Source: Gymnopus androsaceus JB14 (taxonomy: Eukaryota > Basidiomycota > Agaricomycetes > Agaricales > Omphalotaceae). From it: a DNA stretch of 64,000 bases. The DNA lies in contig ML769398.1 of the NCBI GenBank assembly GCA_009733575.1, positions 248,001 to 312,000 of the forward strand, read 5' to 3'. Positions within the stretch are counted from its first letter, which is position 1, and every line of letters begins with the position of its first letter. Below the pieces are notes generated by a model, which ran no database searches, had not been told where the DNA came from, and worked only from the letters and a program-made list of their open reading frames with translations. Shown here one piece after another: positions 26,055 to 37,400 of the stretch. A program made the position numbers and the translations under genes.

Positions 26055-26560
26055 ATGGGCAAGGGTCAGCAGGATGTCTTGATTATTCGGCATTTCTTTC
26101 TCAAAAATGTGTAGTTCACGGTTCTCTCGCTCGTGCGGGAAAAGTTAAATCTCAGACTCCAAAAGTGGAGCCCCAGGAGACGAAGAAGACACCAAAGGGA
26201 CGAGCAAAAAAGAGAACGCTGTACAACAGACGGTGCGTATTCAATGGATTTTTTACTCTTCTCATGCTTATATCTTCTGTTTTCAGTTTCGTCAACGTCA
26301 CCACCCTCCCTGGAGGTAAACGACGAATGTGGGTCACTCATATCATTTCTGTTAAACGTATCTTTTCTCCCCTTTCAATCTTCCTTTTCTTCTGATGAAA
26401 ATCCAAATTCAAGCATAAACAATCATGTTGACAAAAATGCATCTAATGTCTTTCGCTCCTATCTGATTATTAATTTCATTCTTTGCTTTACATCTATCTC
26501 ATTTTCAACGATAACGGCTTATATTAACTTCACAGGAACGCAAATCCCGAAGCCAAGTAG
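26055..26560 (+). CDS. RPS30: 40S ribosomal protein S30 (eS30)
   Basis: This is a small basic protein of the small ribosomal subunit. Four exons join in phase: 26055-26064 (ten bases, MGK plus one base), 26115-26232, 26287-26328 and 26536-26560. The product starts [20 protein letters not shown], continues [18 protein letters not shown] and ends GGKRRMNANPEAK, 62 residues, the standard length and sequence pattern of eS30. All six splice borders are GT/AG. The third intron is long for this window (207 bases). There is no ubiquitin-like fusion, as expected for fungi. The gene is easy to miss because no exon holds a long open frame. Confidence 0.96.
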
Positions 26561-26964
26561 ATGATTCTAGCTCAGTTCTCCATCCCTTTTTATTGCTACG
26601 ATTATTGTACATTGCGTCTACATGCCCTCCGACAACATGCTATATCACGACCCATCTTGATATTTATTCCAGGATCAGATTCCAATTTCAGGATTATTGA
26701 GGGATAGACCTTACAATGCAATATAAGTTGTTTTTTTGTGATTAAACGTTTGAATGGTTCAGGTGGATAGCCTACCTTATCCCTTGTAAGTAGGGCCAGG
26801 GATTCAAAACGTATGTTTTAAGCAGATTACTTTGTTCGTTCAACGAATCCCCAATTTGTGCAGAGCTAAATACGATTTCTATTGCCAGAAACGCTGTTTC
26901 GCGGAAGTAAGATTCAAGATCGACGACAAGTACATCTATATTTGCAGAAAGTGGCCCATGCTAC

Positions 26965-28881
26965 TCATAACCTTGCATGTTCGCCCCGCGGATACACTCC
27001 ACTCTCGTTGTATTTCAACGCCTTGCGATTTACATCCCGAGTAATCGATGGGTAGCCTGCGACGGTCATAGTTATATCAAGATCCTATGGCATAAGAGAG
27101 TCAAGTCAAGTCCTCTTCAAGCATAGGAAACAAAGCTAACCGCGAGCAATGACTTCATGACATGTCTACACCCAGCTTCTCCCTCGTGAGCCATTCCCCA
27201 GACATACAACCTCCCGACTTGCACAGCGTGTGCGCCCAAAGCAAGTGCTTTGAAAACATCCGAGCCTGTTCGTATACCAGAGTCAAAGATGATCTTCATC
27301 TCTACATCGATTCAGTGAGTAGAGGAGCACTGACTTGAATGCAATTGAGCTAGCGCTTACTGTCTCCAACAGCGTCGACGATCTCAGGAAGGACTTCGAC
27401 TACAAAAGGGTCAAGGAAAACTAGTTAAGAAGAGGTAAAGGACGTACGACTCCGACAGCACCATCGACCTGTCTGCCTGCATGGTTCGTGACTACAATTC
27501 CTTCACACCCTACTTCGTACGCTTTTACAGCATCTTCTGCACTTTGTATCCCTTTTATCAGAAATGGACGACCTCCTGAGATCCTCTTCCACTGTAAATA
27601 AAACAGAATTAAACCACGCTAGTGTGAGCAGAGTGAATACCAACCTCTTTGATTACCCAAGGCATCTTTTCCCAACTGTGAGCCTTCCCATGCCAAACCG
27701 AGCTGTCTATCCATTTCCCGGAATCTTTCTTGAGCTCCTCGCCTAAACTCTTCAGTTAATTCATATCAATGCTTTGAAAGAGTCTACTAACCATATTTAC
27801 GCATGAAGACCGGGTCTGATGCTCCCAGTTCATTCCCTGTTGTTCCAGGAGGGTAGTAAAAACTGGTAGATGCGCATGCCAATGAAATTGAATATCTCCC
27901 TGAATTGTACTTGCTTGAACTTACACATAATTTGCAAGGTTGATATCTGTGGGCCTCCATCCAAGCTGCCAGGTATCAACGGTGAGCATACATACGTCAA
28001 AACCACTATTCCAAGCACGCTCTAAAAGGCTTATGGTCTGACGTTGACTGTGAATCGACTAGTTGAAGTAAGGAGGAACAAGAAATCTTACAACTTCGTC
28101 ATCGTGTCCCATGTACAGCTGGAAAAAACGAGGCGAGCTTGCTTTGCTGCCGCTGCGAACTTGGCAGTGGTTATCTTCAGCGGAAAAAGCCCCGCTGTCA
28201 TTCGCAGCTGCAACATCTTCTATCGAGTTTGAAGATGCTGTGGACAGGCAGTACTACAGAAAGCTTCTCGTTCAAATGAAAAAGCCCAAGGTTTGAAAAT
28301 AGAGCGTACAGGAAGACCTAGTTCTCCAGCGATTTTTGCTGGAACGAGTTCGCCCAAAGGAGAGTACAATTTATTGATCCCAATGGGAGCGAAAAGAATT
28401 GGAGCGGGGATGCGATGTCCAAAGAGTTCGACTGCAAAGGGGATGAAGTAATGATCTTACTAGAATTGACGAATTGACTTACTGGACAGGTCTCGAACAT
28501 TCGTATCGACGAGCATCCTTGGAATAATGCGCCATCGGTAGAATGCCTCTCTGAGGACGTAAAGGTTGGTCATTAGTTATTAGTCGGACCACCTAGTTTA
28601 TTGTCAGACATACCGGTTCGCTCTATCAGTCCATCCTAGACCAGCATTGGAGTTTGCATAAAAGTAGCCCCTATCGTTTAGCTTCTTCTTTGTCGATTCG
28701 ACAAGTTCATCAGGATGGACAGAGAAATGGGGAACTAATTGCATGCAGCTCTTAGGGCCTTTCGATGCGTCAGACGAGAAGAGAACGTACGGTTTCCTTC
28801 ATTTCCACCTCGCTTGAACACTTCCCGCTGATAGAGCGAATAATGAGGCGAGGGTCCTTTGGGCTTTGAAGTAGGGTCCAT
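26965..28881 (-). CDS. FMN-dependent alpha-hydroxy-acid oxidase (lactate 2-monooxygenase-like)
   Basis: This flavoenzyme family oxidises L-2-hydroxy acids such as lactate. It starts [20 protein letters not shown], a soluble form without cytochrome b5. Visible family blocks are [57 protein letters not shown] with the catalytic His-x-x-Gly-Arg, [20 protein letters not shown] (phosphate binding) and [12 protein letters not shown]. It ends [18 protein letters not shown]. About ten short introns. WQLGWRPTD and GLGWTDR blocks favour the lactate-monooxygenase-like branch over glycolate oxidase. The exact substrate is inferred only. Confidence 0.87.
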
Positions 28882-29348
28882 ATCTAAGAGCGTGTTGTTC
28901 AGTTTGTTCTGTAAAGGATGTGAGAGAAGGTATTTATACGAGAAATGAAAATGTTGTCATTCGGAAGTCAGAGAGCACGGAAGCGCGTCGATGATGTCAG
29001 TTTTCACTCGGGCTGGGAGGGCCGCTGGTGAGCAACAAGACGTCTCCCGTATAGAAAAATTTGTCGGACTTCCACTCAAACTTCGGGAGTCCGCTCCCTT
29101 TCCGCTCACTCCGCGCTACCATTCTCAGTGGCTTTTCTTTCTCCCTGACCTCAAATTGCGTTCCCTTTCGAACTTCGCGTTCCCGTTTAAAATTCCGAGA
29201 TCAAGTCACAGAGAATTATAAGATTCGGTACGAATTACGGCGAATGAGTTATTAGAAAAAAAAACCGTCCGAGTTGTGGTATACTATGCTGTGATTATCG
29301 TCCTTGCCAAGAAGATCCGCCTGGACATGAAGAGAAAAAAACATAGAA
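28882..29348. other. Intergenic region, no gene seen
   Basis: Holds the promoter of the FMN oxidase gene and the 3' end of VMA13, both on the minus strand. No conserved coding sequence or RNA gene was recognised. Confidence 0.5.
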
Positions 29349-31184
29349 TCATACAGATATCCAAGGTTGACTGACGAGCTGCTGTACAGACATCAGGGCT
29401 CGATAACGGACGTCTGAATCCGAATGCGACATCAGCTCCATAACTCGACGCTTAGCACCCAATTCATTGATAATTCTGGATTTGTGTCAGTCAGTAACGA
29501 AAGGAAGTGAGAATGAGAAACACATACTTCTTTCCGCGCTCATAGTGCTTGACATATTGGCCAATATCGTGAACAGCCACGGCAAGGACGACAGGGTCCT
29601 GGGAAGTGTCGAGTAGTTGAAGTAGTTTCCTAAGCAGAAATAAGAAACAAATACCGAACACGTCGTGAAATAACATACTTCAATTGGTCGTAATCCTTCT
29701 CATTCAACTTTGTAGCGTTCTCCTTCCAGAAATCGTCAGATTCATGTACTGGCGTCCATGACAGATGTCCTGAAGACAGTTCCGAGGTGTATTCATCGTA
29801 GGTTCTGTAGAGGCACGGATTAAAAATGAGAGAAAGATTCCTATACAAGAAATAGACACATACGTCAGACTTTGGAAGTTCGCAGTAAGCTCGTCCCGCA
29901 AATACTGAACATCTTCGACGATATCTTCATCCGTCCACTTTCGACCGCAGAGGTTCGTCGCGTAGGGTAGTAGTTGAGCCACTAGCATAGCGGGAAGATT
30001 CGCGCTCGGTGCTTTCGAGACCAGATTCTGCAATATCTGATCAATAATGAAAATAGCAATGCAAAGAGAACACTCACTCGGAAGGTGGCTACGATGACAC
30101 GGATAACTTTCTCCTTGACGGCGCTTTGAGCGACGTGGATGAGCAAAGGAATAATATCATACTTCCTGTTAATAATGATTAAAAAGGAATTATAGCGAGC
30201 TCAGTAGGAACCAACTTGTTGATCTCCTCCGCGATATTCTGCTCAAAGGTGAGCAGCCAAAAGCAGAATGCGACTTGATAACACATCTGAGGCCCTTGCT
30301 TGTGTTTGAGAATTTCGACCAGTCTAAAGTTCAGATATTAAATCAGATGACACAGATAAAGAAGAAGATTCGACGACGCACCCAGCGATAATACCTGTAA
30401 TATCCCATACTGCTTGGCGGCACTCTGGTCGTGCAAGCAAGGCTTCTAGGCATTGCACGCCGACGTCATGTTTGTTCGGAGAGCTACTCTGTACCATCGT
30501 CGCTAATGTCAAGAGGAATTGGTGTAATTGGGACGGAGCCAATGGACGTGGTTCAGCGCTAGGCATTGTTCAGGAGGCGATGAGGAGAAAGTGGCAATAG
30601 ACTGACCAAAGAAGAACGGTGAGTATCTGTGCCGCTTTAAGCTGCATGAATTCATCTTGCATATCGAGTGCTCTAATCCATGGTCAAAAACAAGACGATC
30701 AAGCCATCTCAAGGCATCGTACCTTGTTAGAGGGCCGTAAGGTAATTCGGGATCGCTCTCTCCAGCTCGGGTAAATAGTGGAACTCGCTCGTCATGATCT
30801 ACAGTATATCCTCATCAATAGATCTCTTTCAAACAGTAAAAGTAGACGGACCAGCCAAAGCATCGGCTATAAGCACAAGAATGTACTGCATCGTATCCAA
30901 CCGCTGAAGTTTCTTGAGAAGTCGGAGGTACAGCAGAGCATATGTCTGGCCATCGGAGAGCAGGAGAGACTCTGTCTTTGCCTTGGATTGTCTATCTATC
31001 TTCTTGATGAGAGCGAGTTCCTCTGAAGTGACCAGTTCGGCCCGTTGGTAGCCCTATAGAATTTGAGCATTCTGGACAATATTTTGGGAGAAATAAAGGC
31101 TGCTACCTCCCAGGGAACTGGTTTGGCTCTGATTTTCGACGAAGCATCATCGAGATAGGCGTTGGAAACGAGAGAAACTGACAT
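29349..31184 (-). CDS. VMA13: V-type proton ATPase subunit H
   Basis: Subunit H is the V1 regulatory subunit that activates and couples the vacuolar proton pump. The exons give [60 protein letters not shown], then [49 protein letters not shown] sequence, [55 protein letters not shown] and [20 protein letters not shown], ending VSQPWISV. These are the armadillo-like helices and the C-terminal domain of the family in order. About ten introns. It is divergent from MRPL46 with only 77 bases between start codons, so the two genes probably share a promoter. Confidence 0.95.
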
Positions 31185-31261
31185 GACGTCAGAAGAAGGA
31201 TAAGCCACGGGCGCCTTTTTGACTTTGTTTTTCTCTTCCGCCAAAAGCAGCAGGACGTGCC

Positions 31262-32250
31262 ATGTCCTCAAGAACCTTCATTTCATTATGTAGAAGGTCT
31301 CCATCTGGTAAGGAAACAAGAGTCTACACAGAACGACACTAATGTACAACTTTTTTTCAGTAATTGGCCGTCGAACATTGGCTACAGTCACAGAAGCCTC
31401 TTCCTCATTATCCGAGCTCCCAATTGCTCCAATTCCAAATAAAAATCCCGCTCAAAAACCTACTCTACTCACTTCCATTATCCTAAATCGCGCACCCATA
31501 ATTACTCGCACTCCAACTCCCTTCGAACGAGCTTATTACGCCTACCAAGCACGTCTCCGACGCGCGCTCTCGAATCCTTTTCCATACGACTTTTATTTCA
31601 AGCAGGGATCTATCCTCGAAACTCGTTTTACTACGGAGGAGCGCAAACGAGAAGCGGAGAGCGTTTGGGAGGGAATTCGGAGTCGCAGACGACTTGGACT
31701 CGGAAAAAGCCGCGGCGAATAGAGCTGCAGCGGAACAGCTTGCAGAACAAGAGGGTGAAGGCGAACGGATGATTCCTAGGGTACATCCCTCCGACGAGTC
31801 GAAGGACTACAAAAGCCTGGACAGGAAGGGCAAGCGGAATTTGTATCTGCTGTTGCAGGAGAATGAGGGTGCATGGAGGTTTCCGCAGGGAAATGTGAAA
31901 AGGGCAGAGCTTCTGCATCAGGCTGCACAGAGGGATCTGCTTACAGAGTGCGGCGAATACATGGATTCATGGATCGTTAGCCGCAACCCTATCGGCCACT
32001 ACAGACCTCCAGTAAAATCCTCTGGAAAGTCGCGACTAGAAGTACGTGTTCTTTCATATTCTGGATACCCAGCTGCTGATAGTTTTCATAGGAAGTAGTA
32101 TTCTTCTACAAAGCCCATATTATGGCGGGCCAGGTGCGACCTAACCCGGAGACGGCTCAAGACTTTGCCTGGCTCACCAAGCAAGAAATCGAGTCTCGAG
32201 TATCTGAGCATTACTGGCACGGTGTCAAGGACATTCTGTCGGACCATTAA
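31262..32250 (+). CDS. MRPL17: Mitochondrial large-subunit ribosomal protein mL46 (Nudix-like)
   Basis: mL46 is a structural protein of the mitochondrial large ribosomal subunit. The first exon MSSRTFISLCRRSPS joins in phase to VIGRRTLATVTEASSS, a basic serine-rich mitochondrial presequence. Then come PTPFERAYYAYQARLRRALS, YDFYFKQGSILETRF, KSLDRKGKRNLYLLLQENEG, WRFPQGNVKRAELLHQAAQR (Nudix-like fold), and after the last intron EEVVFFYKAHIMAGQVRPNP and FAWLTKQEIESRVSEHYWHG. Between about 31655 and 31675 the frame shifts by one: KREAE is followed in the other frame by AFGREFGVADDLDSEK, which fits the family better than the continued frame. This is an apparent one-base insertion. A 58-base intron at 31625-31682 is an alternative but has a poor donor. 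Confidence 0.88.
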
Positions 32251-32309
32251 TACGAATATATTCAACATTTCTAATCTATCTAGAGGGCGTGAAATGTAAA
32301 AAAACAATT

Positions 32310-33684
32310 TTCACTTGGGTGCGGAAATTGCTCGACGCATTTCTGGTCTTTTACGGGTATCGTCGAATCTTTTAACGATGACTTCGCATTTCGTGGACTG
32401 GCAGATGTGTTTGGAAGTAGATTTGACTGCGTCCGAGAAGAGTGCGAGCCCAGCGGCGCGTTCCACGGCTTCAACTAAAGGAAAGACGCGTCAGAGGCAT
32501 TAAAGGGAAACTACAATATAGCTAACCTGGCATGACAAAGTTTGTCAGCGGAGTATCTTCAGGAATCGGTGCGTTGGGGAGCACGAAAGCACCAGTAGCC
32601 AGCTCTAGAATATTCGGCGTAGCCGGCGAAGCAGGTTTTGAAGTGAGGACAACTTTGGCAAAGTGTGTCGGGACAGAAACGTTTGGAGGAGAGCCAATAA
32701 CCTCGTGAGTCTGAATATCCAACATCAACTACATCGAATCGCATAAAAGTAAGAGAAAAAACCGACAACGCGCCATTTTCCGTCAGGGTCTCGGTGAGGG
32801 AGATACAGAGGGACGGTGAAAATATAAACGTCGGAAAATTGTCCCGTAAGACGACGACACCAGTCTTCCAAGTATGCCCAGTAATGGCGATTGAAACCTT
32901 CTCCGACTTGCGGAGCCATGTTTGACAAGTAAAATGTCTCGTTCATAGCTTCCTGCAAAATCATTAATGCATTACTTCCCATTGCAATGGGTGCAACACA
33001 CCTGAGAGAACTTTGCGTCTGCTGCAGGAACCCTGGATGCATTTTAATACATACAGACGCGAACACGAGAGAATTCGGACTCACATATGTCCTCGGTCGT
33101 ACCCACTCCGAAAGTAGTCCTGCAACCGAGCACGGAAAGGAGCCGGAATAGCTTCATCCTCCATAAAATTCGATTTGGAGCGGTCGCCCGACTCATCTGG
33201 AGGACCAACCAGCGATGATTTGCCTAGAGAGGCCAAGGTCAAGTGCTCCGCGGTCTTAGCAGACAGAGGAGTACATCAATATTCGTCAAGAAGAGATACT
33301 CAAGCATACTTACCCAAGCTGGATGCCTGAGTCGACGATCATACGCTGCAACGTAGGCTTTGCGTATTATAGGATCGGCAATAGGTCCTACAATGCACAT
33401 TTAGAACGAGAAACGCGAATAGTCAATGGAAAGCGCGCACCCGGATTACCGTATTTTAGTACCGCAGACGAAGATAAAGAGGCTACGGAAGAAAGAGTGC
33501 TGATTTGCGCGTTTCCATTCGTTCCCAAACCGATGATTGGAGGAGTCACGGTAGAGACAGCAGGAGAGACGATGGTGCCATCTACCGCAGCAGGCTGAGG
33601 CTTTTTGTTCAGCACTGCGGCTGTGACGCCTCCACCTATTAGAGCGCCAGCAGCAAATACTGCAGCCTGAACGATGGTACTCAT
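32310..33684 (-). CDS. NUC1: Mitochondrial DNA/RNA non-specific endonuclease (EndoG/NUC1)
   Basis: NUC1 is the sugar-nonspecific nuclease of mitochondria, involved in mtDNA turnover and in programmed cell death. The N-terminus MSTIVQAAVFAAGALIGGGV is a hydrophobic anchor/targeting segment. Following exons read PGPIADPIIRKAYVAAYDRR, HLTLASLGKS, the active-site block YDRGHMVPAADAKFSQEAMN (DRGH catalytic His), then TFYLSNMAPQVGEGFNRHYW and WAYLEDWCRRL, all typical of the beta-beta-alpha metal finger nucleases. The C-terminus ends RKRPEMRRAISAPK. About six introns. The stop lies 60 bases from the stop of MRPL46 (convergent), and the start is 141 bases from the S1/P1 nuclease start (divergent). 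Confidence 0.95.
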
Positions 33685-33825
33685 TGGACGAGCCAGATTG
33701 GAGAAAAGAAAAACGAGAGCGCTTATTTGGGCGCCTTATTCTCAATTTAGAAAGCTCGCTCTTTGTTCTTTTCCTACTATAAAGCCTGAGCATTCTACAA
33801 TTGTTCCCTTCCAGTTACGCCCATC
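33685..33825. promoter_or_regulatory. Shared 141-base divergent promoter of two nuclease genes
   Basis: This interval separates the NUC1 start (minus) and the S1/P1 nuclease start (plus). On the plus strand TATAAA occurs at 33778-33783, 42 bases before the S1/P1 start codon. No equally clear TATA box for NUC1 was seen. Co-regulation is inferred from the spacing only. Confidence 0.5.
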
Positions 33826-35079
33826 ATGAAGCTCAGACTTCTCTACTTGACCGCTCTGATACCTCGAGTATTTGCCTGGGGTGCTGCTGGACACGAAATT
33901 GTAAGTGGTCCAGCTCAACTTGGTTTCCAGCCGTCTCACTTGGTTATTTAGGTCGCAACGATTGCCCAAATCCATCTGCATCCCAGCGTACTTCCTGTAA
34001 TCTGTGATATTCTCAACTACACTTCCCCGAATCCCAATGAACCTCAGTGTCATCTTGCGCCCATCTCAACTTGGGCCGATAAACTCAAGTACCGCATGCG
34101 TTGGTCGGCGGCCTTGCATTATGTCGGCGCAAAGGATGATTATCCTTCTGAAACGTGTGTTTTCCCTGGTACGACAGGTTGGGCAGGTTCCAAAGACATT
34201 AATCTCCTCGCTGGAGTCAGAAATGTCACTCATTTATTGGACGCTTGGGTCGAAGGACAATCCACTTCGGATGATGCAGCTGAAGAGGCGCTCAAGTTTC
34301 TCGTTCACTTCCTTGGTGACCTTCACATGCCTCTTCATCTGACAGGCAGAGACCGTGGTGGCAATTCAGTCAAAGTGCTCTTTGACGGTCGACAGACCAA
34401 CCTCCATTCTGCTTGGGACGGTCTGCTTATTGCCAAGACTTTGAGAAACGTTCCAAGGAAGTACGACCGTCCTTTGCCCATACCATCATTAGAGAGGAAC
34501 CTTCGCGGTGCCATCTACGATGGATTCATCCGCCAGATTATGTGGGAGGGTATTTTGCACGACTGGAAAGACCAAGTCCCGGAGTGGCTAGCCTGTCCTT
34601 CCGAGTTGGAGACTCAGTCGGAACCATCTTTCCTCGAAGGTTACCCATATCCTTTAGCTTCCGTGTATACCCACTTGACTCAACTTTGGCGCTATATCTC
34701 GTCCACTTCTGCCCCAACCGACGACTCTACTGTTTGTCCACACTTCTGGGCTCAGCCTATCCATGCCATGAACTGTGATTTTATCTGGCCAAAGGCCCTG
34801 GACGAACCACCTTACGGCCACCTCCAATCGTATGACTCTATCAAGCCCCGCTCCAAATCTCCTTACCTCGAGCTAGATACACCCGCCTATTCAGGATACA
34901 TTTCTGAGAACCGCATTCTCGAGAAGCTGATGGCGCAGGCTGGTATCCGCCTCGCTGGGATATTGAACTGGCTATTTGCTGATCTTGCGGAAGAGGGCGT
35001 CGATAGTCTCAGTCAAATCGATAGAGCGGAGGCGAGAAGGAGGGTGAAACAACTTTTTGTCGACTCTCCAGTGATGTAG
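33826..35079 (+). CDS. Secreted S1/P1-type zinc nuclease
   Basis: The family cleaves single-stranded DNA and RNA and removes 3'-phosphates. The signal peptide MKLRLLYLTALIPRVFA is followed directly by WGAAGHEI, and in this family the mature N-terminal Trp and the next His bind zinc. Further ligand and catalytic blocks are ISTWADKLKYR, ALHYVGAKDDYP, HFLGDLHMPLHLTGRDRGGN and NLHSAWDGLL. Cysteines and N-x-S/T sites (NYTS, NVTH) fit secretion. A single intron (about 33901-33952) follows the first exon, and the rest is one 1.1 kb exon ending LFVDSPVM. A decayed copy of its 3' part lies at 41896-42086. Confidence 0.95.
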
Positions 35080-35311
35080 ATTACATTTATGTTGGACTTG
35101 TAGAGTATATGTGTAGAACTTCATTTTCATTTTGTACTATCGAAAACGGTGATTTATTATAATGGCAATTCCGGCGTAACATACTTGTGAGTGACATGGA
35201 AGATTGGGTCAAAAATAAGGTAGTTTAAATACTACGTGCTTTGGTGAACTTTAGCAACAAAAGGCGAGTAGCAAATGTCAAGAAAGGTAAGAGAGAGTCA
35301 ATCGCAATCAT

Positions 35312-36816
35312 CTATCTCCTGCGCCCTGGGCCGGAAGGAAACATCCCTGGAAACATCCTACGAGGACCTCTAGGAAGCATCGTAGTAAAAGCCATGGCCA
35401 AGGCGTAAACCATCGTGTCAGTGTTGTTAGGATCATTCATGGCATCGAGCGCATTTTCGCTCTCTGCGTCGCCCCAGTGAGGAATATACATGTCAGCGCG
35501 AGTGGAAATGAACTTTTCTGTCTCGACCAGAGTATGAGATGGCAAATGAAAGAGACAAAAGTGAAAGGACTTTACACGCAGATAACGACACCCTCGTCAT
35601 TCTTGATGATCTGCACAGGATAGATTCCTGTTAAAAGGTATGAGCTCAGTACTAGTATTAGATGGAAGATGCTACCGTCGCCATTGAAGGTGAACATGTT
35701 GAAGTTGGATGGCGGAGCTCTGGGAGTCCTGCTCGACGACAGCGAGAACAATACCTGTACGTTCGACAAGAACACATTTGGTCAACAAACAGGTCAAACA
35801 TTGCGCCAAGCTAGGTGAGACTTGCATCCTCAAATGGCGCGTCTTCCAACATGTCCTGGAATGCGAGTCGTCCGTTGGCTGGTATTTTGTAATCAGAGAT
35901 TTTCACTATAAAAGGGATTGGTCTACGAAGCAAATGGAGTGACGCAGAAAGGACGTACCGAGGAGAGACGGCTCGCACTCTTTTGTCCAGTCAATGTCTT
36001 TAGGAAAGTATCCTGGAGGGATAGAGAATTTATAGTCCTTCCTAGCGAGGATAAGGAACGCTGGACGAGGATCGCCCTAATATGGATGAGAATCAGGAAG
36101 GGATGGCTAGTTGAGCGATAAAACATACCGCTAACGAGGTTCGCATGGCAGTCAACAAGTTCCACATCTTGTTCCGATTTTCAGGACCAAAGTCAACCAC
36201 CGACTTGTAATAGCCTAAAGCCAGATCATTATCAGCACAAAGATATAAGATAAGAGTTACACGTAAGTACCATAGTTCGTTCGTGGCTTGGGGGCGGTCG
36301 ATGGATCAGGATAATGAACCCATTCTTTAGAACCACGACCAGAGCGATGATATTGACCTCGAGAGGGAGTGAGATTGAAGCGATGAGAGTGGATACTAGC
36401 GCACATACCGGCTTCTTCGTCTGTCGGACTCATTGTAATCATATTGACATCTATAGAGACGAATCCGCCTTCACAAGGACCGTCGATGAGACAGCCAGCC
36501 TAAACACGCGGGGATGAGTACATGGGTAGAACAAAAACCAACCAGTATCATACTTGGTAGGACCTAGTTGGTCGTCGATCGACAACCATAGTGTTACCTT
36601 GCTCGAGGCTCCGAGCGATGTCTTCGTATTTGACTGGCGGCCATGTCTACACGGAGCATCGACTGTCAACATGTATCGAGTCTGCTTAAAAGAGAATAGT
36701 CCACACCGTGAATCCTACTAGGGGCCTGTAGTTTCTCGCGTGAGAAAGCTGTCGAGAGTCATAAGAAGTTCGTGGTGTTGTGCCTCTGCTCCGGGAACTG
36801 GAAGAGGAATCGACAT
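35312..36816 (-). CDS. Uncharacterised protein, many exons
   Basis: I do not recognise the family. Joined exons read MSIPLPVPGAEAQHHELLMT, then TWPPVKYEDIARSLEQGNTM, AGCLIDGPCEGGFVSIDVN, SKEWVHYPDPSTAPKPRTNY, YYKSVVDFGPENRNKMWNLL, RPAFLILARKDYKFSIPPGY, YKIPANGRLAFQDMLEDAPF, FNMFTFNGDG and IYPVQIIKNDEGVVIC, ending MFPSGPGRRR. It looks like a compact cytosolic alpha/beta protein of about 370 residues with eight or nine introns and no signal peptide. The first exon runs into a stop at CCC TAG. One more C in the run at 36721-36724 (G on the plus strand) would join it in frame to LVGFTTWPPVKYED. The gene is therefore broken by an apparent one-base deletion. Its 5' flank is duplicated at 44.8-45.3 kb. 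Confidence 0.65.
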
Positions 36817-36865
36817 GATGGAGAAGAAAAAAGAGTTGGGCCAAAAGAAAAAAAAATTGGCTGGC

Positions 36866-37400
36866 CTTTATAAAAGTGCAGATTGATCTGTCGGTGAGTA
36901 GTACGTCAGGACGCGCTTCTCTTGTCGAGATCACGAGGGGGTGGGGTTTGTGTTGTTCGCTTTGAATGTCATATTAGAAAATTACGCTGTTTGCATTCCT
37001 CTGTGCGACCAACGACTCATCTCGGCCAGTATCCAAAAATAAAAACTCTCCCTCGAACTGAAAGCAGATTCAACAGTCAACTTAGTCAGTTGATGACTCG
37101 ACGCGACCTTCCTTCCTCGTCCTCCGATTTCGATCGATCAAACCGATAGTTGCATAGCGACAACGTCGAAAGCTTTCTTCGGACCCGGTCGATTTGGCAG
37201 AGAACGAGGTTTGTTCGTATCATGATTAGAAAGCGACAACGATAACTTCGCGCCGAGGACCATTCAAGTCTGCATTGCGACTTGCGACAGCCTAAGTCAC
37301 ATAACGTTGGTCACAAGACCTATAGCTCTAATCTGCTCTAATAGTTACCACTCAAGAATTGCTCGAGAATACAGACGACTGTAGGATACTCACCGAGCAG
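36866..37400. repeat. Segmental duplication, block A (5' flank)
   Basis: About 500 bases resemble 44812-45320 in the same orientation with many substitutions and small gaps. Anchors include GCGCTTCTCTTGTCGAGATC, GTTTGCATTCC, CTCTCCCTCGAACTGAA and CCTATAGCTCT, in the same order in both copies. Block A also includes the 3' part of the S1/P1 nuclease gene (34856-35215), whose counterpart lies at 41896-42705. Confidence 0.8.
36867..36872 (-). promoter_or_regulatory. Candidate TATA box of the 35.3-36.8 kb gene
   Basis: TATAAA on the minus strand, 51-56 bases upstream of the start codon at 36816. The same TATA context is kept in the duplicated copy at about 44814-44822, where it precedes a degenerate open frame. 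Confidence 0.45.

Noticed and set aside
26390..26466. Possible box C/D snoRNA in the third intron of RPS30 (TGATGA at 26393 and CTGA at 26463).
   Set aside because: Ribosomal protein introns do host snoRNAs and the spacing is right, but the sequences next to the boxes cannot pair into a terminal stem and no rRNA-complementary guide could be checked.
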